Shown piece by piece: positions 33,309-41,889 of a stretch of 64,000 nucleotides of DNA. A model generated the notes under the pieces. That model did no database searches. It was not told the origin of the DNA and was given only the letters and a program-made list of their open reading frames with translations. Numbering within the stretch: position 1 is the first letter of the stretch; every line of letters starts with the position of its first letter. The position numbers were made by a program, and so were the translations under genes. Source of the DNA: Oscillospiraceae bacterium (GTDB lineage: Bacteria; Bacillota; Clostridia; Oscillospirales; Ruminococcaceae); contig CP107210.1 in the NCBI GenBank assembly GCA_025757985.1, positions 3,008,274 to 3,072,273 of the forward strand, in the 5' to 3' direction.

Positions 33309-33337
33309 ATTATAACGCAGGACGGAAGAATTTGCAA
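33309..33337 (-). promoter_or_regulatory. promoter of the riboswitch/oadB unit
   Basis: Minus strand: TTGCAA (33337-33332), 17 nt, TATAAT (33314-33309). Confidence 0.8.
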
Positions 33338-33372
33338 GAACAATTTGGCGGCAAAAGAAAGCAAAAAAGCCC

Positions 33373-35223
33373 TCAGTACACCGAGAAGTAGCCGATATGC
33401 TCCGGCTCGTTGTCCTCGACCAGCACCGTGAAGCCGCAGGGGTTGACCTCGGTGCTCTTGCCGAAGGCCTCCTCCGCGATCAGGTGCGGGCCGCGGTTCA
33501 GGATGATCTCCGCCGTCTGGGTTTTGCCCACGCGGCGGTAGTGCAGCACATCGCCCTCGGCACGGATCAGCTCAAGCTGCCCGCCGTCAAAGGCATCGCA
33601 GCTGCGGCGCAGGGCGGCCAGCGTTTTCATCGGGCCACGCAGCCGCTGCTCGGTGGAGTTCCAGTCAAAGAACGCCCGGTTGAAGGGGTCGCGGTAGCCC
33701 TGCATGGCAATTTCATCGCCGTAGTAGATGCAGGGCACGCCCGGCAGGGTAAAGATCATCGCATAGCCCAGCAGCAGGCGGCGGATGGCGCTGTCCATCT
33801 GGCCGGACGGGATGCAGCGCTTGCTCTGCCAGTAGCGGTTGCGGCCGTTGCAGGGCTCGCCCGCAATGGCGGTGATGGCGCGCTCGGTGTCGTGGGTGGA
33901 TAGGAAGTTCATTGCGCAGTCCAGCGCCGGGGCAGGGTAGTTCTCGCAGATCTGCATCAGCTGGTCGGCCACGGCAGCCACGTCCGCGCCATGCAGATAG
34001 TCCAGCGTCGCGTTGCGGAAGGGATAGTTCATCACAGCGTCGAGGCCGTGCCCGCGCAGGTAGGTGCGGCGCTGGCCGAAGGCCTCCTTCGTGGTGGCGT
34101 CCTCCCAGACCTCACCCAGCAGCAGCTTGTCCTCACCGTGGGCTTTGACGGCAGCACGGATTTTTTCAATAAAGCTGTCAGGCAGCTCATCGGCCACATC
34201 GAGCCGGAAGCCCGAGGCACCCAGCCCCAGCCAGGTGTCAATGACGCCGCCCTTGCCGCAGATAAAATCCACATAGGAGGGCGAATCCTCCTGCACCTCA
34301 GGCAGTGTCTCAAAGCCCCACCAGCTGCGGTAGCCGCAGGGATAGCCCGAGTCAAAGTCGTACCAGCTGCGGTAGGGCGAGCTGCGGTCGCGGTAGGCAC
34401 CGCCCGGGCCGTAGCGGCCCTCGCGGTTGAAGTAGACCGAGTCCGAGCCGGTGTGGCTGAACACGCCGTCGAGAATGATGCGGATGCCCTCTCTGGCAGC
34501 GGCGGCGCAAAGGGCGCTGAACTCCTCGTTCGTGCCCAGCAGCGGGTCGGCTTTGAGGTAGTTGGCCGTGTTGTAGCGGTGGTTGGCGTGGGCCTCAAAG
34601 ATCGGGTTCAGGTAGATGCAGGTCACACCTAAATCGCGCAGATACGGCAGCTTTTGCTGGATGCCGGCAAAATCGCCGCCGTAGTAGTCCATGTTCAGGT
34701 AGCCCTCGCTCTGCTCAGTCGGCCAGAAGTAGGGCTCACCGGTCTTGTCGGCGCGGTAGATGCGGTCGGCGAAGGGCATCTCCTTGCCGGGGTTGCCCTC
34801 GCAGAAGCGGTCGGGGAAGATCTGGTACATCGTGCCGTTTTTCAGCCAGTCGGGGGTCTTGAAGTCCGGCTCATACACGGTCAGCTGCCATTCCTGCCCC
34901 TCGGTCCAGCTGAGCACACCCTCGCCGCCGGGGGTGCGGTAGATGCGGCGGAAATCGGTGTACAGGTCAAAGTGGTAAAAGTACAGCCCCGAGGTGGTGG
35001 GTGTTACGGTCAGCGTGAAGTGGTTGATGTTGGGCGTCTGCCCGGTGAACTCCATGCGGTAGTGGACAGGGGATTCCCGGTCCTTGGTCAGCACCAGATG
35101 CGGGTCAACATAGCCGAGGTTTTCGGGCACCGTCAGGTTGAAAGTCACAGCCTGCCCGGCGGGAATTGCCCCGAACGGGGATTTGCAGGCGGAGTCGAGG
35201 CTGTTGTAGAATGTGTGGGACAT
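33373..35223 (-). CDS. GH13 alpha-glucan hydrolase (neopullulanase/cyclomaltodextrinase type)
   Basis: 616 residues: an N-terminal beta domain (1-125), the TIM barrel starting WLKNGTMYQIFPDRF, and a C-terminal beta domain. Catalytic motifs: DGVFSHTGSDS (252-262), nucleophile in GFRLDVADE (Asp342), acid/base in LLGEVWED (Glu371), and FLSTHDTER with the third acid. MYQIFPDRF and the N-terminal domain fit intracellular neopullulanase-type enzymes; no signal peptide is seen. With glycogen phosphorylase next door it would process glycogen or imported maltodextrins. Confidence 0.93.
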   Translation of the reverse strand: MSHTFYNSLDSACKSPFGAIPAGQAVTFNLTVPENLGYVDPHLVLTKDRESPVHYRMEFTGQTPNINHFTLTVTPTTSGLYFYHFDLYTDFRRIYRTPGGEGVLSWTEGQEWQLTVYEPDFKTPDWLKNGTMYQIFPDRFCEGNPGKEMPFADRIYRADKTGEPYFWPTEQSEGYLNMDYYGGDFAGIQQKLPYLRDLGVTCIYLNPIFEAHANHRYNTANYLKADPLLGTNEEFSALCAAAAREGIRIILDGVFSHTGSDSVYFNREGRYGPGGAYRDRSSPYRSWYDFDSGYPCGYRSWWGFETLPEVQEDSPSYVDFICGKGGVIDTWLGLGASGFRLDVADELPDSFIEKIRAAVKAHGEDKLLLGEVWEDATTKEAFGQRRTYLRGHGLDAVMNYPFRNATLDYLHGADVAAVADQLMQICENYPAPALDCAMNFLSTHDTERAITAIAGEPCNGRNRYWQSKRCIPSGQMDSAIRRLLLGYAMIFTLPGVPCIYYGDEIAMQGYRDPFNRAFFDWNSTEQRLRGPMKTLAALRRSCDAFDGGQLELIRAEGDVLHYRRVGKTQTAEIILNRGPHLIAEEAFGKSTEVNPCGFTVLVEDNEPEHIGYFSVY

Positions 35224-35250
35224 AAAAGTCTCCCCTTTATGTTAGCGTAA

Positions 35251-35390
35251 AGCCTTCCCCAGAGGGGGAAGGTGGCCCGGAGGGCCGGATGCGGGCGGCG
35301 CTGTCGTGATTGCCCTTGAACGGGCAGCTGCTGGAAGTTCGCCCCTCATCAGTCACCTTCGGTGACAGCTTCCCCCAATGGGGGAAGCCT
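35251..35390. repeat. AGCCTTCCCC-family repeat element
   Basis: It starts AGCCTTCCCCAGAGGGGGAA, contains GGCCCGGAGGGCC, CCCCTCATCAGTC and GTCACCTTCGGTGAC, and ends CTTCCCCCAATGGGGGAAG. The whole is a string of nested hairpins of about 140 bp without coding potential. A second copy is at 42917. Confidence 0.75.
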
Positions 35391-35394
35391 ATGC

Positions 35395-35424
35395 AAAAGG
35401 CCGTGCCCTGTGAAGGGCACGGCC
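35395..35424 (-). terminator. terminator of glycogen phosphorylase
   Basis: Minus strand: GGCCGTGCCCTT/CAGGGCACGGCC (35424-35399), followed by TTTT. Confidence 0.8.
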
Positions 35425-35441
35425 AAGATCAAGTAACAGAA

Positions 35442-37844
35442 TTATTTGACGGGAGTGGCGCCCCAGATGTCACGCGCATAGTCCATGATGGAGCGGTCTG
35501 CGCTGAAGATACCTGCGTTGGAGATGTTCATCAGGCTCATGTGGTTCCACTTCTGCTTGTCGCGGTACAGCTCCTGCAGATCGTGCTGGGCACGGCGGTA
35601 ATCCTTGAAGTCCGCCATGACCATGTACGGGTCAGAGTTGCGCAGGTTGCTGGTGACTTCGCTGAAGTTTTCGCCGTTCCAGCCCTTCTCCAGAAAGTCC
35701 AACACGGCCATAGCGGTGTTGTCGCCGCTGATAAAGGCGTTCGGGTGGTAACCCATGCCCTTCAGCGCGTTGACCTCGGGGGTCAGCATGCCGAAGATGA
35801 TCTCGTTCTCGTGGCCGGCGGCATCGGCGATCTCAACATTCGCGCCGTCCAGCGTGCCCAGCGTGATCGCGCCGTTCAGCATGAACTTCATGTTGCCGGT
35901 GCCGGAAGCCTCGGTGCCGGCCAGAGAGATCTGCTCGGAAACCTCGGAGGCGGGCATCAGGCGCTCAGACAGGCTGACGCAGTAGTCCTCGAGGTAGACG
36001 ATGCGCAGCTTGCCGCGCACGGCGGGATCCTCGTCAATCAGCTTGCCCAGCTTGCAGATCATGCGGATCATCTGCTTGGCCATGTAGTAGCCGGGGGCAG
36101 CCTTGGCGCCGAAGATGTAGGTCTTGGGGGTGAACTCGGCGTTGGGGTTGTTCTTCAGGTACAGGTACTCGGCCGCGATGTTCAGGGCGTTCAGGTGCTG
36201 GCGCTTGTACTCGTGCATGCGCTTGACCTGACAGTCGAAGATAGAGTCGGGGTCGATGACCTGACCGGTGGACTTCTGCAGATAGTTGGCGAACAGGACC
36301 TTGTTCTCGCGCTTGACCTTGGCGGCAGCAGCCTGCACGGTCTTGTCGTCCACGAACTTCTCCAGCTTCTTCAGCTCGGAGGCATCGGTCTTGAAGCCGT
36401 CGCCGATGGTCTCCTCCAGCAGGCTGGTCAGGCCGGGGTTGGAGGCCAGCAGCCAGCGGCGGTAGGCAATGCCGTTGGTGACATTCTTGAACGCCTGCGG
36501 CTTGTACAGGAAGTAATCATGGAAGACGCTGTCCTTGATGATCTCGCTGTGCAGCTTGGAAACGCCGTTGATGGCGTGGCAGGTGTAGGCGCAGATGTTG
36601 GCGGTGCGGACCTGATTGTCGCCGATGATCGCCATGTAGTCGATCTTGCCCTGATCGCCGGGGAAGGCCTTGGCCAGATCGGCGCGGCAGCGGCGGTCCA
36701 TCTCGCAGACGATCTGCCAGATGCGGGGCAGGGTGTTGCGGAAGATGTCCGCATTCCACTTCTCCAGCGCCTCGCTCATGACAGTGTGGTTGGTGTAGGC
36801 GAACACCTTGCGGCAGATGTCGAAGGCGGCGTCCCACTCATAGCTGCACTCGTCCAGCAGGATGCGCATCATCTCGGGGATGGCAACGGTCGGGTGGGTG
36901 TCGTTCAGCTGGATGGCAACCTTGTCAGCCAGATTGTCCAGCGTGCCGTACTGGTTCAGGTGGTTCTGCAGGATGTCGGCGATGGACGCAGCAGAGAAGA
37001 AATACTGCTGGCGCAGACGCAGGATCTTGCCCTCGGTGTGGTTGTCGTTGGGGTAGAGGATCTTGGAGATCAGCTCTGCGGAGGCAGAATGGCTGATGGC
37101 GGTGTTGTAGTTGCCGGCGTTGAAGCTGCTCATATCAAAGCTGGGGGCCTTGGCCTGCCACAGACGCAGCTTGGAAACACCGTTGGAGCCGTAACCGGCC
37201 ACATACATATCGTTGGGCACGGCGATGACAGAGTTGTAGTTCTCGTACTTTACATGGTGGAAGCCACCCTCCCACGTCTCGATGGCCTGACCGTCAAAGC
37301 GAATCTCCTGCGCCTGATCGGGGTGGCTCTTGATCCAGACCTGACCGCCGGGCAGCCAGTTGTCGGCAGTCTCCTGCTGCCAGCCGTCCACGATCTTCTG
37401 CTTGAAGATGCCGTACTCATACAGGATGGAGTAGCCGGTGCCGGGGATGCAGTCGGTAGCCATGCCGTCCAGATAGCAGGCGGCCAGACGGCCCAGACCG
37501 CCGTTGCCCAGGCCCGCATCGGGCTCCTGCTCATAGATAGTGTCGATCTTGACATCGGCGTCGGCCAGCACGCTCTCGGCGACTTCATTCAGGCCGAGGT
37601 TGAACAGGCTGGTGCGCAGGCTGCGGCCCATCAGGAACTCCATGCAGAGGTAGTAGACCTGCTTCTTGCCCTCGCCCAGAACCTTGGACTGGAACTGCTT
37701 CTGACGGTCGGACATGATCTGGCGGGTGATCATGGCGAGGCAGCGGTAGATCTGATCGGCGGAGGCCATGTCCAGAGTGACATTGCACTCGCTCATCAGC
37801 TTGTCTTTGAGCAGCTTCTCAAATTCACGCTTTGTGTATTTCAA
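35442..37844 (-). CDS. glgP: glycogen/starch alpha-glucan phosphorylase
   Basis: An 800-residue GT35 enzyme, full length for bacterial phosphorylases. It releases glucose-1-phosphate from glycogen using PLP. Landmarks are GLGNGGLGRLAACYLDGMA, NDTHPTVAIPEMMRIL, HEYKRQHLNALNIA, and the PLP-lysine region EASGTGNMKFMLNGA. AAGGAGAG precedes ATG 37844, and the promoter lies at 37961-37933. The next gene on this strand is a GH13 hydrolase, 218 bp away and separated by a terminator. Confidence 0.98.
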   Translation of the reverse strand: MKYTKREFEKLLKDKLMSECNVTLDMASADQIYRCLAMITRQIMSDRQKQFQSKVLGEGKKQVYYLCMEFLMGRSLRTSLFNLGLNEVAESVLADADVKIDTIYEQEPDAGLGNGGLGRLAACYLDGMATDCIPGTGYSILYEYGIFKQKIVDGWQQETADNWLPGGQVWIKSHPDQAQEIRFDGQAIETWEGGFHHVKYENYNSVIAVPNDMYVAGYGSNGVSKLRLWQAKAPSFDMSSFNAGNYNTAISHSASAELISKILYPNDNHTEGKILRLRQQYFFSAASIADILQNHLNQYGTLDNLADKVAIQLNDTHPTVAIPEMMRILLDECSYEWDAAFDICRKVFAYTNHTVMSEALEKWNADIFRNTLPRIWQIVCEMDRRCRADLAKAFPGDQGKIDYMAIIGDNQVRTANICAYTCHAINGVSKLHSEIIKDSVFHDYFLYKPQAFKNVTNGIAYRRWLLASNPGLTSLLEETIGDGFKTDASELKKLEKFVDDKTVQAAAAKVKRENKVLFANYLQKSTGQVIDPDSIFDCQVKRMHEYKRQHLNALNIAAEYLYLKNNPNAEFTPKTYIFGAKAAPGYYMAKQMIRMICKLGKLIDEDPAVRGKLRIVYLEDYCVSLSERLMPASEVSEQISLAGTEASGTGNMKFMLNGAITLGTLDGANVEIADAAGHENEIIFGMLTPEVNALKGMGYHPNAFISGDNTAMAVLDFLEKGWNGENFSEVTSNLRNSDPYMVMADFKDYRRAQHDLQELYRDKQKWNHMSLMNISNAGIFSADRSIMDYARDIWGATPVK

Positions 37845-37932
37845 AATCGTTCTCTCCTTACTTCTTTCGATATAGCTTGGGAATACTGATTTTTGCGCTT
37901 GTATTTCGTGTGCCTACAAAAGCACACTATAG

Positions 37933-37961
37933 ATTATAACGGTATTTGCCCGTGTGCGCAA
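37933..37961 (-). promoter_or_regulatory. promoter of glgP
   Basis: Minus strand: TTGCGC (37961-37956), 17 nt, TATAAT (37938-37933). Confidence 0.65.
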
Positions 37962-38100
37962 GTCAAAATTGCCTGTTTACAGCTTTTTTATACAATTCCG
38001 TCAAAAAGGGCTTTTGTAAACTGTGGATTTGTATTATAATAATGGCATGATTCTGCGCCGTCACTGCAAAAAACGCGCGCAGACCGGAAGGAGTATGATT

Positions 38101-38478
38101 ATGGGTATGGCAACCTCGAAAGTGCGGCTGAACATCTGCGGCTCGAGTTATGTGGTCAACACAAGCGAGAGCGAGGATTACATGCAAAACCTCGCTGACC
38201 GCCTCAATCTGGACATGAACGAGCTGATGGCATCCTCGAACTCTGTCTCGATCACGACAGCAGCGGTCATGACGGCCCTCAACTACCGCGATGAGCTGGA
38301 AAAGGCCAGCGGCAGCGCCGATAATATGCGCCGCCAGATCAAGGATTATCTGGAAGATGCAGCCAGCGCCAAGATGGCTGCCGAGGAGGCCCGCCGCGAG
38401 AATGTGTCGCTGAAGCGCCGCATCGACGAGCTGGAGCGCCGTCTGCGCCGCAATCAGTTCCCTGTGGAGGACGAATGA
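38101..38478 (+). CDS. zapA: cell division protein ZapA
   Basis: 125 residues. The first 90 match the ZapA fold (KVRLNICGSSYVVNTSESED, YMQNLADRLNLDMNELM), followed by a long basic/acidic coiled coil (YLEDAASAKMAAEEARRENV onwards). ZapA bundles FtsZ filaments at the division ring. ATG 38101 gives good spacing to AAGGAG; the ATG two codons earlier is too close. The last codons overlap the U32 peptidase start (ATGA). Confidence 0.88.
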   Translation: MGMATSKVRLNICGSSYVVNTSESEDYMQNLADRLNLDMNELMASSNSVSITTAAVMTALNYRDELEKASGSADNMRRQIKDYLEDAASAKMAAEEARRENVSLKRRIDELERRLRRNQFPVEDE

Positions 38479-40550
38479 GCCGCCCCGAGATTCTGGCCCC
38501 GGCGGGAAACCGTGAGATGCTTGGCGCCGCTGTGTTCAGCGGCGCTGATGCTGTTTATCTGGGGCTGACCGGCTTTAACGCCCGCCGCACGGCGGGCAAT
38601 TTCACCCCGGAGGAGCTGCGGGAGGCCGTGGCTTTCTGCCATGCGCGGGGTGTCAAGGTCCATGTGACGCTGAATACGCTGGTCTATGACCGGGAGCTGG
38701 CAGGGCTGGCCGATGCGGTGCGCGCCGTGGCTGCGGCCGGGGCGGATGCCGTGATCGCCGATGATCTTGCCACGGCGCAGCTGGTCAAGAGCATCGCGCC
38801 GACGCTGCACCTGCACGGCTCGACCCAGATGAGCGTCCACACACCGGAGGGGGCAAAGGAGCTGGCTGCGCTGGGCTATGACCGGGTCATCCTTGCGCGC
38901 GAGCTGTCGCTCGATGAGATCCGCGCCGTCTGCGAGGCCAGCCCCATCGAGGTCGAGGTCTTTGTCCATGGGGCGCTCTGCATGGCCGTGTCCGGCCAGT
39001 GCATGATGAGCGCATTTCTGGGCGGGCGCAGCGGCAACCGGGGCGCCTGCGCAGGGCCCTGCCGCCTGCCGTTTGATGCAAGCCCCGGCCTGCGCCCGGG
39101 TCAGCCGGGCCGGGCCTGCCACCTGAGCCTGAAGGATATGGACTACATCCCGCATCTGCGGGAGCTGATGGACGCGGGGGTTGCCAGCGTGAAAATTGAG
39201 GGCCGCCTGCGCACGCCTGAGTATGCGGCGGCGGTCGTCACGGCCTGCCGCGCCGTCTGCGCGGGGCAGCCCTACGATGAAAAGCTGGTGCGGGACATCT
39301 TCTCCCGCTCGGGCTTTACGGACGGTTATCTCATGAACCGCAATGACGGCAAAATGTTCGGCGTGCGCACCGAGGCAGATGCCGAGGCTACCCGTGCCGC
39401 CACCCCGAAAGCACGCGAGCTGTTCCGCCGTGAGCTGCAGCGCGTGCCGGTGCGCTACACCGTCAGCGGCGGTGTGGAGGACGGCGGCGTCAAGCTGACG
39501 GCCGCCGATGCGGACGGCCATAAGGTCAGCGTCTACAGCGCCGATGAGCCGCAGCCCGCCCAAAAGGACCCGCTGCCCGGCGTTGAGCGCGCCCTCGGCA
39601 AGACGGGCGGCACGCCGTTCGTTATGGTGGGGCTGACCGCCGAGGCAGGGGAGGGGGGCTTGGGCTTCCTGCCTGGCTCCGTCTGGAACGAAATGCGCCG
39701 TGAGGCGCTGGACAAGCTGCTGGAAAAGCGCAGCGAAGTCCGGCCACACGCCACGCAGGATATAACGCTGCCCGCCTACCCGGCGCACACCGTCGGGCAA
39801 GTCCCGGCGCTGGCTGCCCGCTTTGCCAACGCGGCCCAATGCCCGGCGGACGCTGTGGAAAAGCTGAAATACCTGATTTTCCCGATTGCCGAGGCGGAGA
39901 GCATCCCCGCCGCATGGCGCGGAAAAACGCTGCTGGAGCTGCCGCGCGTTATGTTCGGAAAGCTGGAGCAAAAGACCGCCGCCCGGCTGGATGCCCTGCA
40001 GGACGCAGGCTTTGCAGGTGCGGTCGTCAACAACCCCGCGCAGCTTCGCCTTGCGGACGGCTGGACGCTGTACGGCGGGCTTGGTCTTAATGTCACAAAC
40101 CCGATGAGTGCTGCCCGCTATGCGGCGCTTGGCATGCAGGGCATGCTGCTGCAGCCCGAGACTGCCCTGACCGCCATGACGGCCATCGCCCCCGGTGTGC
40201 CGACGGCGGCGCTGTGCTACGGCCACCTGCCGCTGATGCTGACCCGTGCCTGCCCTTTGCGCAATGTGCGGGACTGCGGAAAATGTCAGGGCGGCGGTAC
40301 ACTGCGCGACCGCAAGGGCCGCGACTTTACCGTGACCTGCTCGGCCCCCGGCGGGGCCGGTGTGCGCACGGTGTACAACCCTGTGCCCCTCTATATGGGC
40401 GAGCGCCTGCGTGAGATGCCGGTCGATGTGGCGATCGCAGCCTTTACCACCGAGACCCCGGCCCGCGCTGCCCAGATTTTGGCAATGCTTTTGGACGCCC
40501 GCCCGTTTGACAATGAGTTTACGAGAGGGCTATACTATACCAATAACTAA
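38475..40550 (+). CDS. U32-family peptidase (collagenase-like / RNA-modification type)
   Basis: 691 residues. The N-terminal two-thirds is the U32 core: EILAPAGNREMLGAAVFSGA, LGLTGFNARRTAGNFTPEEL, EVEVFVHGALCMAVSGQCMM, RGACAGPCRLPF and VKIEGRLRTPEY. The C-terminal third holds a second cysteine group (CPLRNVRDCGKCQGG). Family members in E. coli (RlhA, TrhP) hydroxylate rRNA or tRNA, so RNA modification is as likely as proteolysis. It is translationally coupled to zapA by a 4-nt overlap. Confidence 0.92.
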   Translation: MSRPEILAPAGNREMLGAAVFSGADAVYLGLTGFNARRTAGNFTPEELREAVAFCHARGVKVHVTLNTLVYDRELAGLADAVRAVAAAGADAVIADDLATAQLVKSIAPTLHLHGSTQMSVHTPEGAKELAALGYDRVILARELSLDEIRAVCEASPIEVEVFVHGALCMAVSGQCMMSAFLGGRSGNRGACAGPCRLPFDASPGLRPGQPGRACHLSLKDMDYIPHLRELMDAGVASVKIEGRLRTPEYAAAVVTACRAVCAGQPYDEKLVRDIFSRSGFTDGYLMNRNDGKMFGVRTEADAEATRAATPKARELFRRELQRVPVRYTVSGGVEDGGVKLTAADADGHKVSVYSADEPQPAQKDPLPGVERALGKTGGTPFVMVGLTAEAGEGGLGFLPGSVWNEMRREALDKLLEKRSEVRPHATQDITLPAYPAHTVGQVPALAARFANAAQCPADAVEKLKYLIFPIAEAESIPAAWRGKTLLELPRVMFGKLEQKTAARLDALQDAGFAGAVVNNPAQLRLADGWTLYGGLGLNVTNPMSAARYAALGMQGMLLQPETALTAMTAIAPGVPTAALCYGHLPLMLTRACPLRNVRDCGKCQGGGTLRDRKGRDFTVTCSAPGGAGVRTVYNPVPLYMGERLREMPVDVAIAAFTTETPARAAQILAMLLDARPFDNEFTRGLYYTNN

Positions 40551-40688
40551 ATAGATAAAAGATAATAGATAATAGATAATAAATGATGTGAAGTTTTTGC
40601 CCGCAGGGCAAAAACGAAATTTTGAGCGGCGCGCAGTGCCGCGATCCACCAGATTTTTTATCTTTTATCCTTTATCTATTATCTTTTT
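40551..40688. mobile_element. AT-rich MITE-like element with long inverted ends
   Basis: The left end (40551-40583) is built of GATAA-type repeats (agataaaagataatagataa); the right end (40652-40687) is its imperfect reverse complement (TTATCTTTTATCCTTTATCT). Inside is the hairpin GTTTTTGCCC/GGGCAAAAAC (40593-40615). It begins right after the U32 stop and ends 1 nt before the dut RBS. Confidence 0.65.
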
Positions 40689-40699
40689 TGGAGGCTCCC

Positions 40700-41143
40700 A
40701 TGACCCCTACTGTGAAATACAAAAAATTAGACCCCCGCGCGGTCGTGCCGACCTATGCCACCCCCGGTGCGGCGGCGGCTGATCTGTGCGCACTGCTCGA
40801 TGCGCCGCTGACGCTGGCCCCGATGCAGCGCACGCTGGTGCCCACCGGCCTTGCCATTGAGCTGCCGGATGCAGGGTGCGTTGCCCTCGTCTACGCCCGC
40901 AGCGGCCTGTCCATCAAGCACGGCCTCTGTATGGCAAACGGTGTCGGCGTCATTGACAGCGATTACCGCGGTGAGCTGCGCGTGCCAATGGTGAATCTGT
41001 CCAACGAACCCTATACCATCCAGCCCGGTGAGCGGGTCGCCCAGCTCTGCATCGCCCCCGTCTGGCAGGCGGCCTTCACGGCCGCCGATGCCCTGAGCGA
41101 TACCGACCGTGGTGCGGGCGGCTTCGGCTCAACGGGAAAATAA
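40700..41143 (+). CDS. dut: dUTP diphosphatase
   Basis: A 147-residue trimeric dUTPase converting dUTP to dUMP and PPi. All five motifs are present: TPGAAAADL, ARSGLSIKHG, NGVGVIDSDYRGEL, GERVAQLCI and the C-terminal RGAGGFGSTG arm. ATG 40700 has TGGAGG upstream, placed directly at the edge of the MITE-like element. The in-frame codons further upstream lie in the element and are not part of the gene. Confidence 0.97.
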   Translation: MTPTVKYKKLDPRAVVPTYATPGAAAADLCALLDAPLTLAPMQRTLVPTGLAIELPDAGCVALVYARSGLSIKHGLCMANGVGVIDSDYRGELRVPMVNLSNEPYTIQPGERVAQLCIAPVWQAAFTAADALSDTDRGAGGFGSTGK

Positions 41144-41151
41144 AAAACAGA

Positions 41152-41172
41152 AAGGCTTCCCCCGCGGGGAAG
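41152..41172. repeat. short AGGCTTCCCCC hairpin, fragment of the second repeat family
   Basis: CTTCCCCCGCGGGGAAG just after dut, without a strong T run. It may serve as a weak terminator. Confidence 0.45.
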
Positions 41173-41253
41173 GTAATTTTACCCTAAGGCGGCTTACTTA
41201 GGCACACTTCGACACACCCATCTGCTTATAATAAACGAGAAAGGAAGCACACC

Positions 41254-41808
41254 ATGGCTCTGATCCTTGCCTCCGGCAGTCCGCGCCGCCGTGAGCTGAT
41301 GTCCCTTATCACGCCCGAATACACCGTGATCACCAGCGAGCTTGACGAAACGAAGATCGCGGCGGATTCCCCGGCCCAGCTGGCCAAGGCGCTTGCCACC
41401 GCCAAGGCCCGCGCTGTGGCCGAGGAACGCCCCGATGACATCGTCTGCGGCTTTGATACGGTGGTCGAGTGTGAGGGAAAGGTGTTCGGCAAGCCAAAGG
41501 ACGAGGCCGATGCGGTGCGGATGCTGCGCGCCCTCTCCGGGCGGGAGCATCGTGTCCACACCGGGGTCTGCATCTGCTGCGGCCGCCGCGCGGCAGCAAC
41601 GGTGGAGACAACGATCGTCCATTTTTCGCCCATTGACGAAGCGGATCTGCTCGCCTATGTGCGCACGCCTGAGCCCTACGATAAGGCGGGCGCCTACGCA
41701 ATTCAGGGGCATGCAGCGCTGTGGTGTGCCGGCATCGAAGGGTGCTACTACAACATTATGGGGCTGCCGGTCCACCGCACGGCACAGCTGCTGCGGGAAT
41801 TCCAATAA
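41254..41808 (+). CDS. maf: Maf-type nucleoside triphosphate pyrophosphatase
   Basis: 184 residues with the Maf signature LASGSPRRRELM at the start, FDTVVECEGKVFGKPKDEAD, LSGREHRVHTGVCI, and EPYDKAGAYAIQGHAALW. Maf proteins hydrolyse dTTP/UTP or modified nucleotides and can slow septation. AAAGGAAG precedes ATG 41254. The mreB gene follows, the common maf-mreB neighbourhood of Firmicutes. Confidence 0.95.
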   Translation: MALILASGSPRRRELMSLITPEYTVITSELDETKIAADSPAQLAKALATAKARAVAEERPDDIVCGFDTVVECEGKVFGKPKDEADAVRMLRALSGREHRVHTGVCICCGRRAAATVETTIVHFSPIDEADLLAYVRTPEPYDKAGAYAIQGHAALWCAGIEGCYYNIMGLPVHRTAQLLREFQ

Positions 41809-41889
41809 CGCCGTACAGCCCCGCAGACGGGGGACTGTATGGGAAGAATCTGCAACTTTTTTACATGCTTTTTCGGGAGAATACACGCT

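Noticed and set aside
35310..37889. 859-codon open frame opposite glycogen phosphorylase
   Set aside because: The minus strand is an unmistakable GT35 phosphorylase with RBS, promoter and terminator; the plus frame has no start signal or family.
38454..40226. 590-codon frame opposite the U32 peptidase
   Set aside because: Antisense shadow of a GC-rich gene, with low-complexity composition.
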